From positions 1 through 21,468 of the IMG/VR virus record IMGVR_UViG_3300028840_000832: a stretch of 21,468 nucleotides of DNA; one strand, written 5' to 3'. This DNA comes from a virus. The translations under genes were made by a program, and so were the position numbers. Below the pieces are notes generated by a model that worked only from the letters and a program-made list of their open reading frames with translations, ran no database searches and had not been told where the DNA came from. The first letter of the stretch is position 1, and each line of letters begins with the position of its first letter. Below, in pieces: positions 1 to 7,802 of this stretch.

Positions 1-283
1 TACCAGAAGTCCAAGTACCGAGAGGATTGGTAATAATTGCCCGGATTTCCCAGTTACCAACCTGATCCATATCACCTACTTGAGAAGTGTACTGGATAAT
101 ACCATCTGAACCATCAGTCTTAAAATTTGCTGACACAGTAAGGTAAGTTCCATCAGGTTTCTTAAATTTAATCTGCCTGACAGAAGTAGTAGACAAATCG
201 ACCAACGCAGCGCAGTCCTTGAGAGTTACCTCAAAAACCGTACCAACATCGTTTACATGAATATCGTCGCCACAAGTCGCCAT
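1..283 (-). CDS. Probable baseplate/fibre-associated protein, N-terminal part (3' end beyond the window)
   Basis: Reading leftwards from ATG at 283-281 there are 94 open codons with no stop before the window edge, so the gene is cut at its C-terminus. An AGGAGG sits 5 bases upstream of the ATG, inside the 11-base gap after the giant LamG gene, which fixes the start. The protein begins MATCGDDIHVNDVG and continues with a VFEVTL strand, a VDLSTTSVRQIKFKKPDG segment and then DGSDGIIQY and VGNWEIRA. This pattern (polar N-terminus, 'DLS..T' strand, 'KPDG' turn, 'DG..G.I.Y', 'aG.W.i.') resembles the immunoglobulin-like N-terminal domain seen in BppU-type baseplate proteins and other phage tail or fibre proteins. 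That assignment is by resemblance only. The position after a putative adhesin fits a tail-tip or fibre component. Confidence 0.7.
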   Translation of the reverse strand, partial: MATCGDDIHVNDVGTVFEVTLKDCAALVDLSTTSVRQIKFKKPDGTYLTVSANFKTDGSDGIIQYTSQVGDMDQVGNWEIRAIITNPLGTWTSG

Positions 284-294
284 AATGCCTCCTA

Positions 295-3200
295 TTATAG
301 CTCAATCTCAAAACTAATTTTACGCGAAATTCCCAGCTCAAACGCGACATTTCGGCTAATTTCAACCTCAAATAGAGGATTTTGGCTAATCTCACAAGTA
401 TATGCTGGTGCTTGCGAAACCGCTACCTCAAACCCGACCCACTGGCTCATCCCCAGATTTACCCGCAAAAAGTCAGGTAACGCTGTCTGGTAATAAGTTC
501 CGGGAGCCGGGCCGAACAAACCAAGGTTCCCAGAAGGTGGAGCAGCGAGTTTATTCTCCAAATACTCCACATCAGGGGTGTTCCCGGTAAGTGTGATACT
601 ACCGATACCAATTTCCGCCAGTTTGTTCTGGAACGCCTCGGTGTCAGTATCAAGCCCGGTCAAGCTCAGGCTCCCGGCCTCTGCTTCTGAGATTTTGTGC
701 TCAGTAGCATCGGTCTGACCCGCAAACCCGGAAATATTCAGGTTTTCGGGTGCGCCGATAAATCTTGTATATACGTCACCAGAATAATAAGTATCGGGGT
801 TCAACCCAGTCAGAGCCATCGTACCCAACGGAGTATCGCTGACCTTACCTTCGAGGTACTCAATACTGGGTACGTTACCTGTAATTGTCAGACTACCAAT
901 ACCTGCGTCAGACAACTTGTTCTCAGTGTAGTTGGTAGCAGTTGACATCCCGGTCAGATCAATCGTACCGACAGGGATGGCACTGGCATTAATAATCAGG
1001 ACTTGAACTTCAGGGGTAAGCCCTGCAAAAGTCAAAGCTCCCGCTGGAATCTCTGAACTCTGCGGGTCGAATGCAGCCGCCTGTGGAGCAAGGCCAGCAA
1101 TAGCTAAAGCACCGGGGGTAAATTCTATTTCTATTGAATTCGCATTCACACTTACTGCCAAACCAGTAATTGTTAGCGCGCCAGTTACAAGATTTGACCA
1201 CTGTTTATCAGATACATCAGTTTGTGGTGTAAGCTCTGAAAGGGCTAAAGCCCCGGTAGGAATTTCTGATTTCTGTACGTCAGCCTGAGCACCGGGGGTT
1301 AATCCAGTGAGCGTCAGCGATCCGAGAGGAATCTGGGCTTCTGATCCTGTTTGTTCTGGAAAATCTACGAAGAACAGCGGGTCATAGGCCATCACCCCAC
1401 TGGCTCCACCTATATAATTCTCCGCTCCCAAGATACCGAGAACACGAATCTGAGCATCGGAATATCCCTGCTGTATATCTCTCGCTACATAAGTAGGCCA
1501 AGCGAGATTTGAATTTGCGTCGCCCGATATTGCGCTGGTACTACCATCGGTATCAATAGCGTAGACGTTATTATTAGGGTGGTTAAGAAAAGAAAGTCCG
1601 TATTCATTATCTGCATCATATGTTTTAGTTCTAGTAACACTTCTTTCCGTACCGCTCTGAACCAAAGTTGTTTTACTTCGCGAGATGTCAAAGTACGCAA
1701 TGAAGTTTGTATTTTGCCAAGTCGCTGAATTCTCACGACGCGCAGTAATTGTTGTATTAACTGCTGAAGCTTTTGGAAACGCTGATGCAAAAATATTAAA
1801 CTTTGGTAAAAGTGGAAGCTGCGTACCAATATCCCCGTATTGGGATGATGCTTTGTTGAACGTAATAAGACCTTGAGAATCCGCAGTTGGCCCATTAACC
1901 AGCGTCATGTCGTGGCCTTTGCCAGACAAATCCTCAACCGTAGTACCGTCAATATGATCTGGAGTAAACAGGTACAGAGCTTCAAGCTCACCGTTAAACA
2001 CACGGTTATTTATGTTCACCTCGTGAGTGGTTTGTAAACCTGCATTGTAGTGAGCTGCTACCTGTTGATCTGTTAGTGGGTAGTCATAAATAGCACCATG
2101 ACACATTGCTCCCTGAAACCCTTCAGCAGAAGTGGAAGCACCGAACCTTGTCTCTGTCGTAGAGAGGTTTAAAGCTCCACCAAAAGACCCCGTTGTTTTG
2201 TTGTTATTAACATAGAGTGCAACGTTACCAGACCCATCAACAGTACCAACAACGTGCATCCATTGACCCAACGTAATAGCTTGTGCAGCTACGTTTGAAG
2301 CAGTGTTACTAAGGTTAATATTACCAGAAGTGCTGTTACGAATAATTGTAAAATTACCATTACTAACATTATTCGCACCAACATAAGCGATGCGGCTCCA
2401 AGCACCAGACCACGAATCAACACGACACCACAACTCTATTGAGCCACCGCTGGTATTGAAATAAGTTACGCTGGAACTTGTATCTTCAAGCCTTTCACTT
2501 CCGCCGCCCTTGTATTTAGATTGGTAAAGCTGAAACGTAGGGCCACCCACATTAACCCAAGAAGGCCCAACGTAAGACCCAGTAACACTATCGTTATATT
2601 CAAGAGCTTTTTCTTGGGACTCAGCTATAGCTTCGAGGCCGCCATACCGTTCAGTCATAGGCCAGTAACGGTGGGGCGTATCTTCCATAAGTGCGCGATA
2701 ATAGTGAATATCCGACCTTGCTTGTACATACCATGCACCAGCAAAATAATGAGAACGGATTTCACTAACGCCAAGTTCACGGGGGTAGTATGCTATGTGA
2801 GAACAATAAGTATTACAGTTTTCACCGCTCTCTCCATTAATAACCAACCTGTCTGCAATAGTTACTGAGTAACTAGCAGTAGACCTTTGTACTCCATTTA
2901 GATAAAGTTTTTGTGAATTACCTGTATTAGTAAGAACAAGGTGATACCACTTGTTTAAATCCATCCCAGTAACTTGGCCTGCTTCAGAGCCAAGTCGGGA
3001 AATCTGAATACCTGTATTATTATGAGCGATAATACCGAGCATACTGCTGGTAGTAGCTGTACCCGCGTATATTACGCGTCCATTATCACTAAAGCTAGCA
3101 AACCTAATCCAACATTCGATAGTACCCGCAGTAGTAAACTCATCAAACCCACCACCTGTTGCAAGAGCATAATCAGTTGTACTTCCGTAATACACACTGT

Positions 3201-5553
3201 TTTGCCGAGGAGCATCCCAAGAAGCATCGTTGTTAACAGGACTATTGATATAACTAATATTTCCGAGATTGCCTGTAAAATCAGCTACGTCATTAACAGA
3301 CTGCATACGGTAATAGCAGGTTGGGTTCGAAGCTATTACTGCGTCATCATAAGGTGTAAGTGCGCCATCTTTAACTGGAATTTTTCCAGTAAGAGCTAAG
3401 TTACCAACAGGAGTTATAGAGTTCAGACCTTGGTGCTTAAAATGCGCTAAGACCTGAGTAGCTGTTAGTTCGTAATCATAAACAGCTACTTCATCGATTT
3501 CCCCATCCCAATGCCTTGCATTGTTAGGGGCCATACCGATGTTCTCTCCGTTTGTCGGAGTACCCAAGGTATAAGTTGAATTAGCAAAAACTGCTGTACT
3601 GTTAGTGTTTTTCAGGTCGCCATTAACATATAACTTAATTGTGTTGTTAGCGTAATCTAAAACCCCCACAACATGGTAGGTAACGCCAGCAGTTATTGCT
3701 GTTGTCCAAGATGTAGATTGAAAAGCATCTGCACTCCCTGAACGACCGCCAGCGAATATCAGCCCTGAGCTGTTAACCGCAATACCAAACCCTGTCGCTA
3801 TACTATTAACTTCAGAGTACCAAATATCCTCTGATTCAGTAGTTGGAACTACATCAGAAGATACCCACGCTTCGACTGTTACGACAGACTTACCATTTAT
3901 TAAATCTCCAATAGGTGTGTTACCTAAAGTGCCGATGTCAACGCGACCACTAGACCCGTTAAAATTAACAGATTTTCCTGTTGAAACTAACCCAGCCTGA
4001 TCTAAAGTATATGTTCCGTTGTATGTTCCTTCGTTCGCGCCAACGTAGTCGAGTGCCTCAGTACCAGAAGACTCATCCAGTCTCCACCAAGCTATAGGAG
4101 TATCCTGAGCTATAGACTGCGCGTATTCATCTGCTATACCAAGATCATAATGTAGTTTTGCCGAACCTTGTGTAAATGCAAAATCGTAGATAGCCACATC
4201 GCTGATGGAGCCGTCAAAATGGTCGCTCGGACTCGCCCCATCGTTCTCATTTGAAATGAAAGTTTTTGCAACAATAGTAAGGTCAGTAGTAAGCGTGTTA
4301 TTAACTACTTCTACGCCATCTACCCAAATCAATTGGGTATTGGCAGTATCGTCAATGGCGTAAACGATATGATGCCAATTACCGTCATTGAATCCATTCG
4401 CAACAGAGTGGTTACTCGTACCTGCAACAGTATAAAAAATGCGACCATTACCGCCAGCCGTACCATCTACACCAAGGCGAACAGCATCACCATCAGCCGC
4501 TGTATTCGATCCGAAGATAACGTTTTCGTTAGAATTAGTATCTGTGTTTTTAGTGGTTTTAAACCACGCTTCGATGGTTATCGCTGATGCAGCAGCAATA
4601 TCTGTAGCGACACCAGCGGGAAGTGTTGAATACTTGGTATTGTCTAAAACTACGCCGTTAGTGAGACCTTCAGGTGAATCTGATGCAGCAGCCGGAGCTG
4701 CGCTCCAAGTACCCTCATAAAAGTTATTAGAATTATCCGGGCAAGTTGTAGTTGTGTCGTCACATTTATAATGGGCAATTGGGTTTTTACGGACTACTTC
4801 TGCGGAATAGATACTATCCTTCTGCCTTAGTAAAGTCTTGTACGGATCAGCACTGATTTCAGCAATTTCTGCATCAGTTAAACCACGGTTGAACTTGAAG
4901 ACTGCATAAATCTTACCGTTCCAATAACCGTTGTCCTGCCCCTTACCGATCATCACAGGGGTGGCTTCGGTAGGTATTGTGCCAGACACACTACCAGTAT
5001 TATCTACTGCCCCGTCGAGATAAGTTCTCGCAGAAAGCGACCCGTTCTCATACCTACCAGCAACAACGTGTACTTGTCCGTCACCGCCGTAAGATTGAGT
5101 TAAAGAAGCTTTATTTGCCCAAGACCCCCAAGCTCCACCAAAACCACCAAAACCTGTGGTCGATGAATTTGAGCCTTCGGGAGAAAGCATGAAGTTGACT
5201 TGAGAAGTGTATTTATCCTGACAGATTGCGCCGTTGTCAGCAGCGAAACCATTATGCAAGACAATAGCAATTACCGTGAGGCCGTTTGAATTATGCAGCC
5301 CTGAGTAATTTGCAATTTCAAGCCAGTCTGAACCACTAAAACCAGAAACGTGGACACCGCCGATAGAATCTTCGGCGAGAGTTGTGCCCGTACCGTTTTC
5401 AGTAAGAGTTACATCGGGTTTAGATAAGTTGGCCCCTACCTTCTTATCGTCAGTAGGACAAAACGCTGCACAAATGTCGCTATAATATGTACCGTTTGGG
5501 TCAAGCTCTAACCTAATCCCCGATGGCTTTTTAATACCCGGAGGTAAAGCCAT
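295..5553 (-). CDS. Giant multi-LamG virion protein with C-terminal repeats (probable tail fibre/adhesin)
   Basis: A 1752-residue protein and by far the largest gene here. About six concanavalin-like (LamG) modules follow one another at roughly residues 45-235, 255-470, 480-705, 735-940, 945-1165 and a degenerate one at 1185-1395. Each shows parts of the usual pattern: a hydrophobic 'AhYrld' start, 'siEaWv', 'W.HvV....n....LYvNG', and a closing 'G.i.dvAiYdyeLt..qv..hY'. Residues 1406-1690 are about twelve copies of a 24-residue unit with core P-x-G-x-L-x-L-x-G. The last 48 residues hold a shorter repeat around FEVEIS. There is no signal peptide, as expected for a virion protein. LamG folds usually bind glycans or proteins, so a host-surface binding role is inferred. 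The start ATG lies 6 bases after the preceding stop with only a weak ribosome site, suggesting coupled translation. Base composition is AT-richer than in the packaging genes. Confidence 0.85.
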   Translation of the reverse strand: MALPPGIKKPSGIRLELDPNGTYYSDICAAFCPTDDKKVGANLSKPDVTLTENGTGTTLAEDSIGGVHVSGFSGSDWLEIANYSGLHNSNGLTVIAIVLHNGFAADNGAICQDKYTSQVNFMLSPEGSNSSTTGFGGFGGAWGSWANKASLTQSYGGDGQVHVVAGRYENGSLSARTYLDGAVDNTGSVSGTIPTEATPVMIGKGQDNGYWNGKIYAVFKFNRGLTDAEIAEISADPYKTLLRQKDSIYSAEVVRKNPIAHYKCDDTTTTCPDNSNNFYEGTWSAAPAAASDSPEGLTNGVVLDNTKYSTLPAGVATDIAAASAITIEAWFKTTKNTDTNSNENVIFGSNTAADGDAVRLGVDGTAGGNGRIFYTVAGTSNHSVANGFNDGNWHHIVYAIDDTANTQLIWVDGVEVVNNTLTTDLTIVAKTFISNENDGASPSDHFDGSISDVAIYDFAFTQGSAKLHYDLGIADEYAQSIAQDTPIAWWRLDESSGTEALDYVGANEGTYNGTYTLDQAGLVSTGKSVNFNGSSGRVDIGTLGNTPIGDLINGKSVVTVEAWVSSDVVPTTESEDIWYSEVNSIATGFGIAVNSSGLIFAGGRSGSADAFQSTSWTTAITAGVTYHVVGVLDYANNTIKLYVNGDLKNTNSTAVFANSTYTLGTPTNGENIGMAPNNARHWDGEIDEVAVYDYELTATQVLAHFKHQGLNSITPVGNLALTGKIPVKDGALTPYDDAVIASNPTCYYRMQSVNDVADFTGNLGNISYINSPVNNDASWDAPRQNSVYYGSTTDYALATGGGFDEFTTAGTIECWIRFASFSDNGRVIYAGTATTSSMLGIIAHNNTGIQISRLGSEAGQVTGMDLNKWYHLVLTNTGNSQKLYLNGVQRSTASYSVTIADRLVINGESGENCNTYCSHIAYYPRELGVSEIRSHYFAGAWYVQARSDIHYYRALMEDTPHRYWPMTERYGGLEAIAESQEKALEYNDSVTGSYVGPSWVNVGGPTFQLYQSKYKGGGSERLEDTSSSVTYFNTSGGSIELWCRVDSWSGAWSRIAYVGANNVSNGNFTIIRNSTSGNINLSNTASNVAAQAITLGQWMHVVGTVDGSGNVALYVNNNKTTGSFGGALNLSTTETRFGASTSAEGFQGAMCHGAIYDYPLTDQQVAAHYNAGLQTTHEVNINNRVFNGELEALYLFTPDHIDGTTVEDLSGKGHDMTLVNGPTADSQGLITFNKASSQYGDIGTQLPLLPKFNIFASAFPKASAVNTTITARRENSATWQNTNFIAYFDISRSKTTLVQSGTERSVTRTKTYDADNEYGLSFLNHPNNNVYAIDTDGSTSAISGDANSNLAWPTYVARDIQQGYSDAQIRVLGILGAENYIGGASGVMAYDPLFFVDFPEQTGSEAQIPLGSLTLTGLTPGAQADVQKSEIPTGALALSELTPQTDVSDKQWSNLVTGALTITGLAVSVNANSIEIEFTPGALAIAGLAPQAAAFDPQSSEIPAGALTFAGLTPEVQVLIINASAIPVGTIDLTGMSTATNYTENKLSDAGIGSLTITGNVPSIEYLEGKVSDTPLGTMALTGLNPDTYYSGDVYTRFIGAPENLNISGFAGQTDATEHKISEAEAGSLSLTGLDTDTEAFQNKLAEIGIGSITLTGNTPDVEYLENKLAAPPSGNLGLFGPAPGTYYQTALPDFLRVNLGMSQWVGFEVAVSQAPAYTCEISQNPLFEVEISRNVAFELGISRKISFEIEL
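298..441 (-). repeat. C-terminal short repeats around the core F-E-V-x-I-S
   Basis: The last 48 residues of the giant protein (1705-1752) contain successive units GFEVAVSQ, YTCEISQN, FEVEISRN, FELGISRK and FEIEL. Spacing is about 10-12 residues, and the gene stops in the middle of a unit. This is a different repeat from the 24-residue tract that precedes it. Confidence 0.75.
484..1338 (-). repeat. Tandem ~24-residue protein repeats (P-x-G-x-L-x-L-x-G), about 12 units
   Basis: Residues 1406-1690 of the giant protein are built of units that open with I/T-P-x-G, run through alternating hydrophobic positions (SLTLTGL, ALALSEL, ALTITGL, ALAIAGL, ALTFAGL, SLTITGN, TMALTGL, SLSLTGL, SITLTGN) and close with a polar stretch that in later units reads ENKLSD, EGKVSD or ENKLAA. 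Period varies from 23 to 26 residues. The alternation suggests one beta strand plus a turn per unit, so a beta-solenoid or stacked stalk is inferred. One isolated unit, ITPVGNLALTG, also occurs between LamG modules 3 and 4 (residues 713-723). Confidence 0.85.
1369..5421 (-). repeat. Array of about six divergent LamG-like modules within the giant protein
   Basis: The coding region for residues 45-1395 repeats the same fold pattern at intervals of about 200-225 codons. Recognisable copies of the central motif are WHHIVYAIDD at 393-402, YHVVGVLDY at 626-634, WYHLVLTNTG at 869-878 and WMHVVGTVDG at 1098-1107. Matching module ends are DVAIYDF at 452-458, EVAVYDYEL at 688-696, HIAYYPREL at 919-927 and GAIYDYPLT at 1153-1161. 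The copies are too divergent at DNA level to be recent duplications. The sixth copy keeps the start (LEALYLF, DLSGKGHD) but has a poor centre. Confidence 0.75.
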
Positions 5554-5559
5554 GACTTA

Positions 5560-6018
5560 TTAGCCCATTGTGAACCAGCCACCAGCATTAACAGTAATGG
5601 TCAGCGTATTCGTATCGGTTGCAGTCACATCGGCAGGAGAATTATCCAGCAAACCCCAAGCCACGAGATTACGAGTTGCATCAGTCACATTGGTGTTTTC
5701 AAACAATACCCAGTAACGTGCAGTAATTGAGCCTCCAGAAGCAGTCCAGACAGGATCGTCTGAATCGAACTTCATCTGACCGTTACCGCCCCCTGACAGC
5801 ACAAAACTCGGATTTGCCAAGTTCTGCCGCGAGTAACCAGTACCACCAGCAACTTCGTTGGTGATGTCATCAACGAAGTTATGAGTCGCAGAATCTGGGG
5901 TATAGGCAGAAGTGGTCAGAAGTACAGCAAAGGTTTGGGTATCAAGATCAACCAAGCCTTTACCGATCTGCCCTTTTACACTATCGTAAAAGTTAAAAGA
6001 ACCAGTTGTAATCGCCAT
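5560..6018 (-). CDS. Small phage tail/virion structural protein (152 aa)
   Basis: The product starts MAITTGSFNFYDSVKGQIGK and contains the segments VDLDTQTFAVLLTTSAYTP, ATHNFVDDITNEVAGGTGYS, and MKFDSDDPVWTASGGSITARY. These match a phage structural family known to me by its pattern 'G.idLdtdt.kv.LltssYtP....h.f.ddi.neV.gtGYt....L' and a later 'f.adD..W....iTaRyavly'. No enzymatic motif is present, and a tail-associated beta-sandwich role is inferred. An upstream in-frame ATG at 6042 would add MKLLWRDK. I chose the ATG at 6018 because GGAGAG lies 7 bases before it and because the added codons overlap a separate small gene that ends at 6020. Confidence 0.8.
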   Translation of the reverse strand: MAITTGSFNFYDSVKGQIGKGLVDLDTQTFAVLLTTSAYTPDSATHNFVDDITNEVAGGTGYSRQNLANPSFVLSGGGNGQMKFDSDDPVWTASGGSITARYWVLFENTNVTDATRNLVAWGLLDNSPADVTATDTNTLTITVNAGGWFTMG

Positions 6019-6019
6019 T

Positions 6020-6163
6020 TTATCTCTCCAAAGTAATTTCAACTACCCTGCGGACGTACAGGGTAAATTTTACAAGTTCTTGCCATATTACCTGTATGGC
6101 ACCAGCATACGGAGCCCCAAGCCCCAACGCTCTAATTTGTTTTCCTAAGCCTAAAGTATTCAT
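6020..6163 (-). CDS. 47-residue hypothetical protein filling the gap before the 152-aa gene
   Basis: This ORF is below the usual length cut-off. It begins with an ATG at 6163-6161 that overlaps the TGA of the preceding gene as ATGA. It ends with TAA at 6022-6020, one base before the next gene's ATG. It therefore exactly fills what would otherwise be a 141-base intergenic space, and its last codons (TTG GAG AGA TAA) contain the next gene's ribosome binding site. The product starts MNTLGLGKQIRALGLGAPYA. It goes on through a largely hydrophobic stretch (residues 18-43, with scattered W, E, K and R) and ends VEITLER. I do not recognise a family. It could be a small virion or membrane-associated protein. 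No independent ribosome binding site is visible, so coupled translation is expected. Confidence 0.6.
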   Translation of the reverse strand: MNTLGLGKQIRALGLGAPYAGAIQVIWQELVKFTLYVRRVVEITLER

Positions 6164-7485
6164 ACCGGTGTCAACGACGACAAGTCATCAGGAGCTTGCC
6201 ACCTCTGATGCTCCGTAGTGTTGTCACTTTTATATAGTATAACCAAATTATTCACTTTATCGTGTACGCGTTTGTTGTACTCAGCCCTGTGAATATCGTG
6301 TACAAAATCTTCGCGGATTACAGTTGCTCCATTCGAATTATCAGTAAACTTGCCTGAAGTTATCGCTCGCATAGTTCCCTGAGTGTTTGAATTGTCAAAA
6401 ACTAAAGACCCACGAGCTATTTCTACAGAGACCACATCAGTAACCTGATTACAATCTTTAATCGTCATTTGCCCAGAATAATCAGTTAAGGTAAGCGTAG
6501 CCGTACCAGCATTATTTAAACTGATTGATGGCGAACCAGTAGGCATTCCAGAAGCACATCCTTTTACGAACGCGTTTGCTGTATTCGCAACTACTAAATC
6601 ACCCATTAACGCGCAATTCTCGTAATAACCATTTAGCTGCAAACCATTAAGCAACACACAATCTTGTGCGATAACATTACTTGTATGAGCTCCCTCAATA
6701 GCAACTTGGAAGAATCTAGTATTCTTCATATCGTACCCAGCAAGGTCAATAGTAGGTACGCCCTGCCCGATAATATTTAAATTCTTCAAGTTGCGGGTCA
6801 TAGTAATGTCGCCGCGAATTACTAAATCAGTGATTCCTTCGAACTCTGCATGATCAATCGCATCGTTAATATCATTAAACGGATATTCAGAACCGCCGTA
6901 CCCAGTACCCACAAAATCGGGATCATAGAAAACGGCTTTCGGTACATGGTGCATATAGTTCAACATGTGGCCAAAAGTAAGCGCACTGTTATATGATGGA
7001 GCATTGGCATTCCAAACAGCCGCAGCAACCTCGGTCGGTGTACCTACGCCACCACCAGTATTAACTTCGATAACCTCAACCTGTGGTGGAACATAATCAA
7101 TGTCTACCTCGGTTGAAGCGGTCAAAGGGGAACGGTCAAAACACGCACGACCTTCTTGCCCGTCATCCGTAATAATTACCCCGGTGATAATAAGTTGATG
7201 CGAAATATCGTACGGGATAATCCTCGTACCCAACTGACAAACCACATAACGTTCTGTGTATGTCGGTTTTGCGGTCTTTTGGTCAGCTCCTTTGGCAATT
7301 AAAAAAACATCATACCCACGCAGGGCTTCATTAAGCCTGCGGCAAATACGCATCTCTTTGTAAATATCGATAGGATGTACTTCTTGGTCTACAGTATTTG
7401 CAGACAGGTACAAATCTCTCGTAACAGGATCAATTCCCGCTAAGAGGGACACGCCCGTTAATCCGCTTACGTCTATGTAGGCCAT
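6160..7485 (-). CDS. Probable beta-helical tail/virion structural protein (441 aa)
   Basis: The N-terminal 130 residues (from MAYIDVSGLTGVSLLAG) form a mixed domain, followed by a Gly-rich hinge (NTGGGVGTP, 142-150) and a helical segment, PTEVAAAVWNA and FGHMLNYMHH. Residues 200-395 show short strands separated by turns: LVIRGDITM, LKNLNIIGQ, TRFFQVAIEG, ENCALMGDLVVA, MTIKDC, GSLVFDN. This is the look of a right-handed parallel beta helix. The C-terminus, YNKRVHDKVNNLVILYKSD, resembles the end of other phage tail proteins. No catalytic motif is apparent. GAGG lies 7 bases before the ATG. The gene follows the 104-residue gene by 2 bases and its stop overlaps the 47-codon ORF. A host-contact or baseplate role is inferred. 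Confidence 0.75.
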   Translation of the reverse strand: MAYIDVSGLTGVSLLAGIDPVTRDLYLSANTVDQEVHPIDIYKEMRICRRLNEALRGYDVFLIAKGADQKTAKPTYTERYVVCQLGTRIIPYDISHQLIITGVIITDDGQEGRACFDRSPLTASTEVDIDYVPPQVEVIEVNTGGGVGTPTEVAAAVWNANAPSYNSALTFGHMLNYMHHVPKAVFYDPDFVGTGYGGSEYPFNDINDAIDHAEFEGITDLVIRGDITMTRNLKNLNIIGQGVPTIDLAGYDMKNTRFFQVAIEGAHTSNVIAQDCVLLNGLQLNGYYENCALMGDLVVANTANAFVKGCASGMPTGSPSISLNNAGTATLTLTDYSGQMTIKDCNQVTDVVSVEIARGSLVFDNSNTQGTMRAITSGKFTDNSNGATVIREDFVHDIHRAEYNKRVHDKVNNLVILYKSDNTTEHQRWQAPDDLSSLTPV

Positions 7486-7487
7486 AC

Positions 7488-7802
7488 TTACGCCTCAATA
7501 ATTACATCACCAGTCTCAGAATCAATCGTGCCGTTATATCTCTGTGCAAGCCAATTAATAACTGCGAACGTAAGATGCGTACCAATATCTGCTGCGGTAA
7601 CGAAACCCACAGAGGTGTCCATCATAATAGGAAACTTCTGATCGGCTACATCTGACAGCCTATAATTAAACGAATCAAAATGATCCTGAACGTTGTGAAC
7701 GTCGCCAATTTTTTCAACGCGCTGAACTTCAACGCGAATCCAAGGTTCGCTCCCTTCCTTGGGGGTCTCAATCGAAATCTTATTCGCGCGAACCTTTATC
7801 AT
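7488..7802 (-). CDS. Hypothetical tail-region protein (104 aa)
   Basis: The start ATG shares its A with the TGA of the 661-residue gene (TGATG), so translation is probably coupled; no good ribosome site is visible. The protein starts MIKVRANKISIETPKEG and alternates short predicted strands (WIRVEVQRV, GFVTAADIG) with one helix (LTFAVINWLAQRY, about residues 78-90). It ends in an acidic strand, GDVIIEA. I do not recognise a family. The location between two large tail proteins suggests a tail assembly or structural role. Confidence 0.65.
   Translation of the reverse strand: MIKVRANKISIETPKEGSEPWIRVEVQRVEKIGDVHNVQDHFDSFNYRLSDVADQKFPIMMDTSVGFVTAADIGTHLTFAVINWLAQRYNGTIDSETGDVIIEA

Noticed and set aside
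2521-4720. Plus-strand frames of 70-140 codons opposite the LamG region
   Set aside because: No ribosome sites, no domain features, and all lie within a continuous 1752-codon gene with repeated domain motifs on the other strand.
295-5553. Possible diversity-generating retroelement target in the giant adhesin
   Set aside because: No reverse transcriptase, accessory gene or adenine-substituted repeat pair is visible in the window. The repeats are protein-level and evenly diverged.
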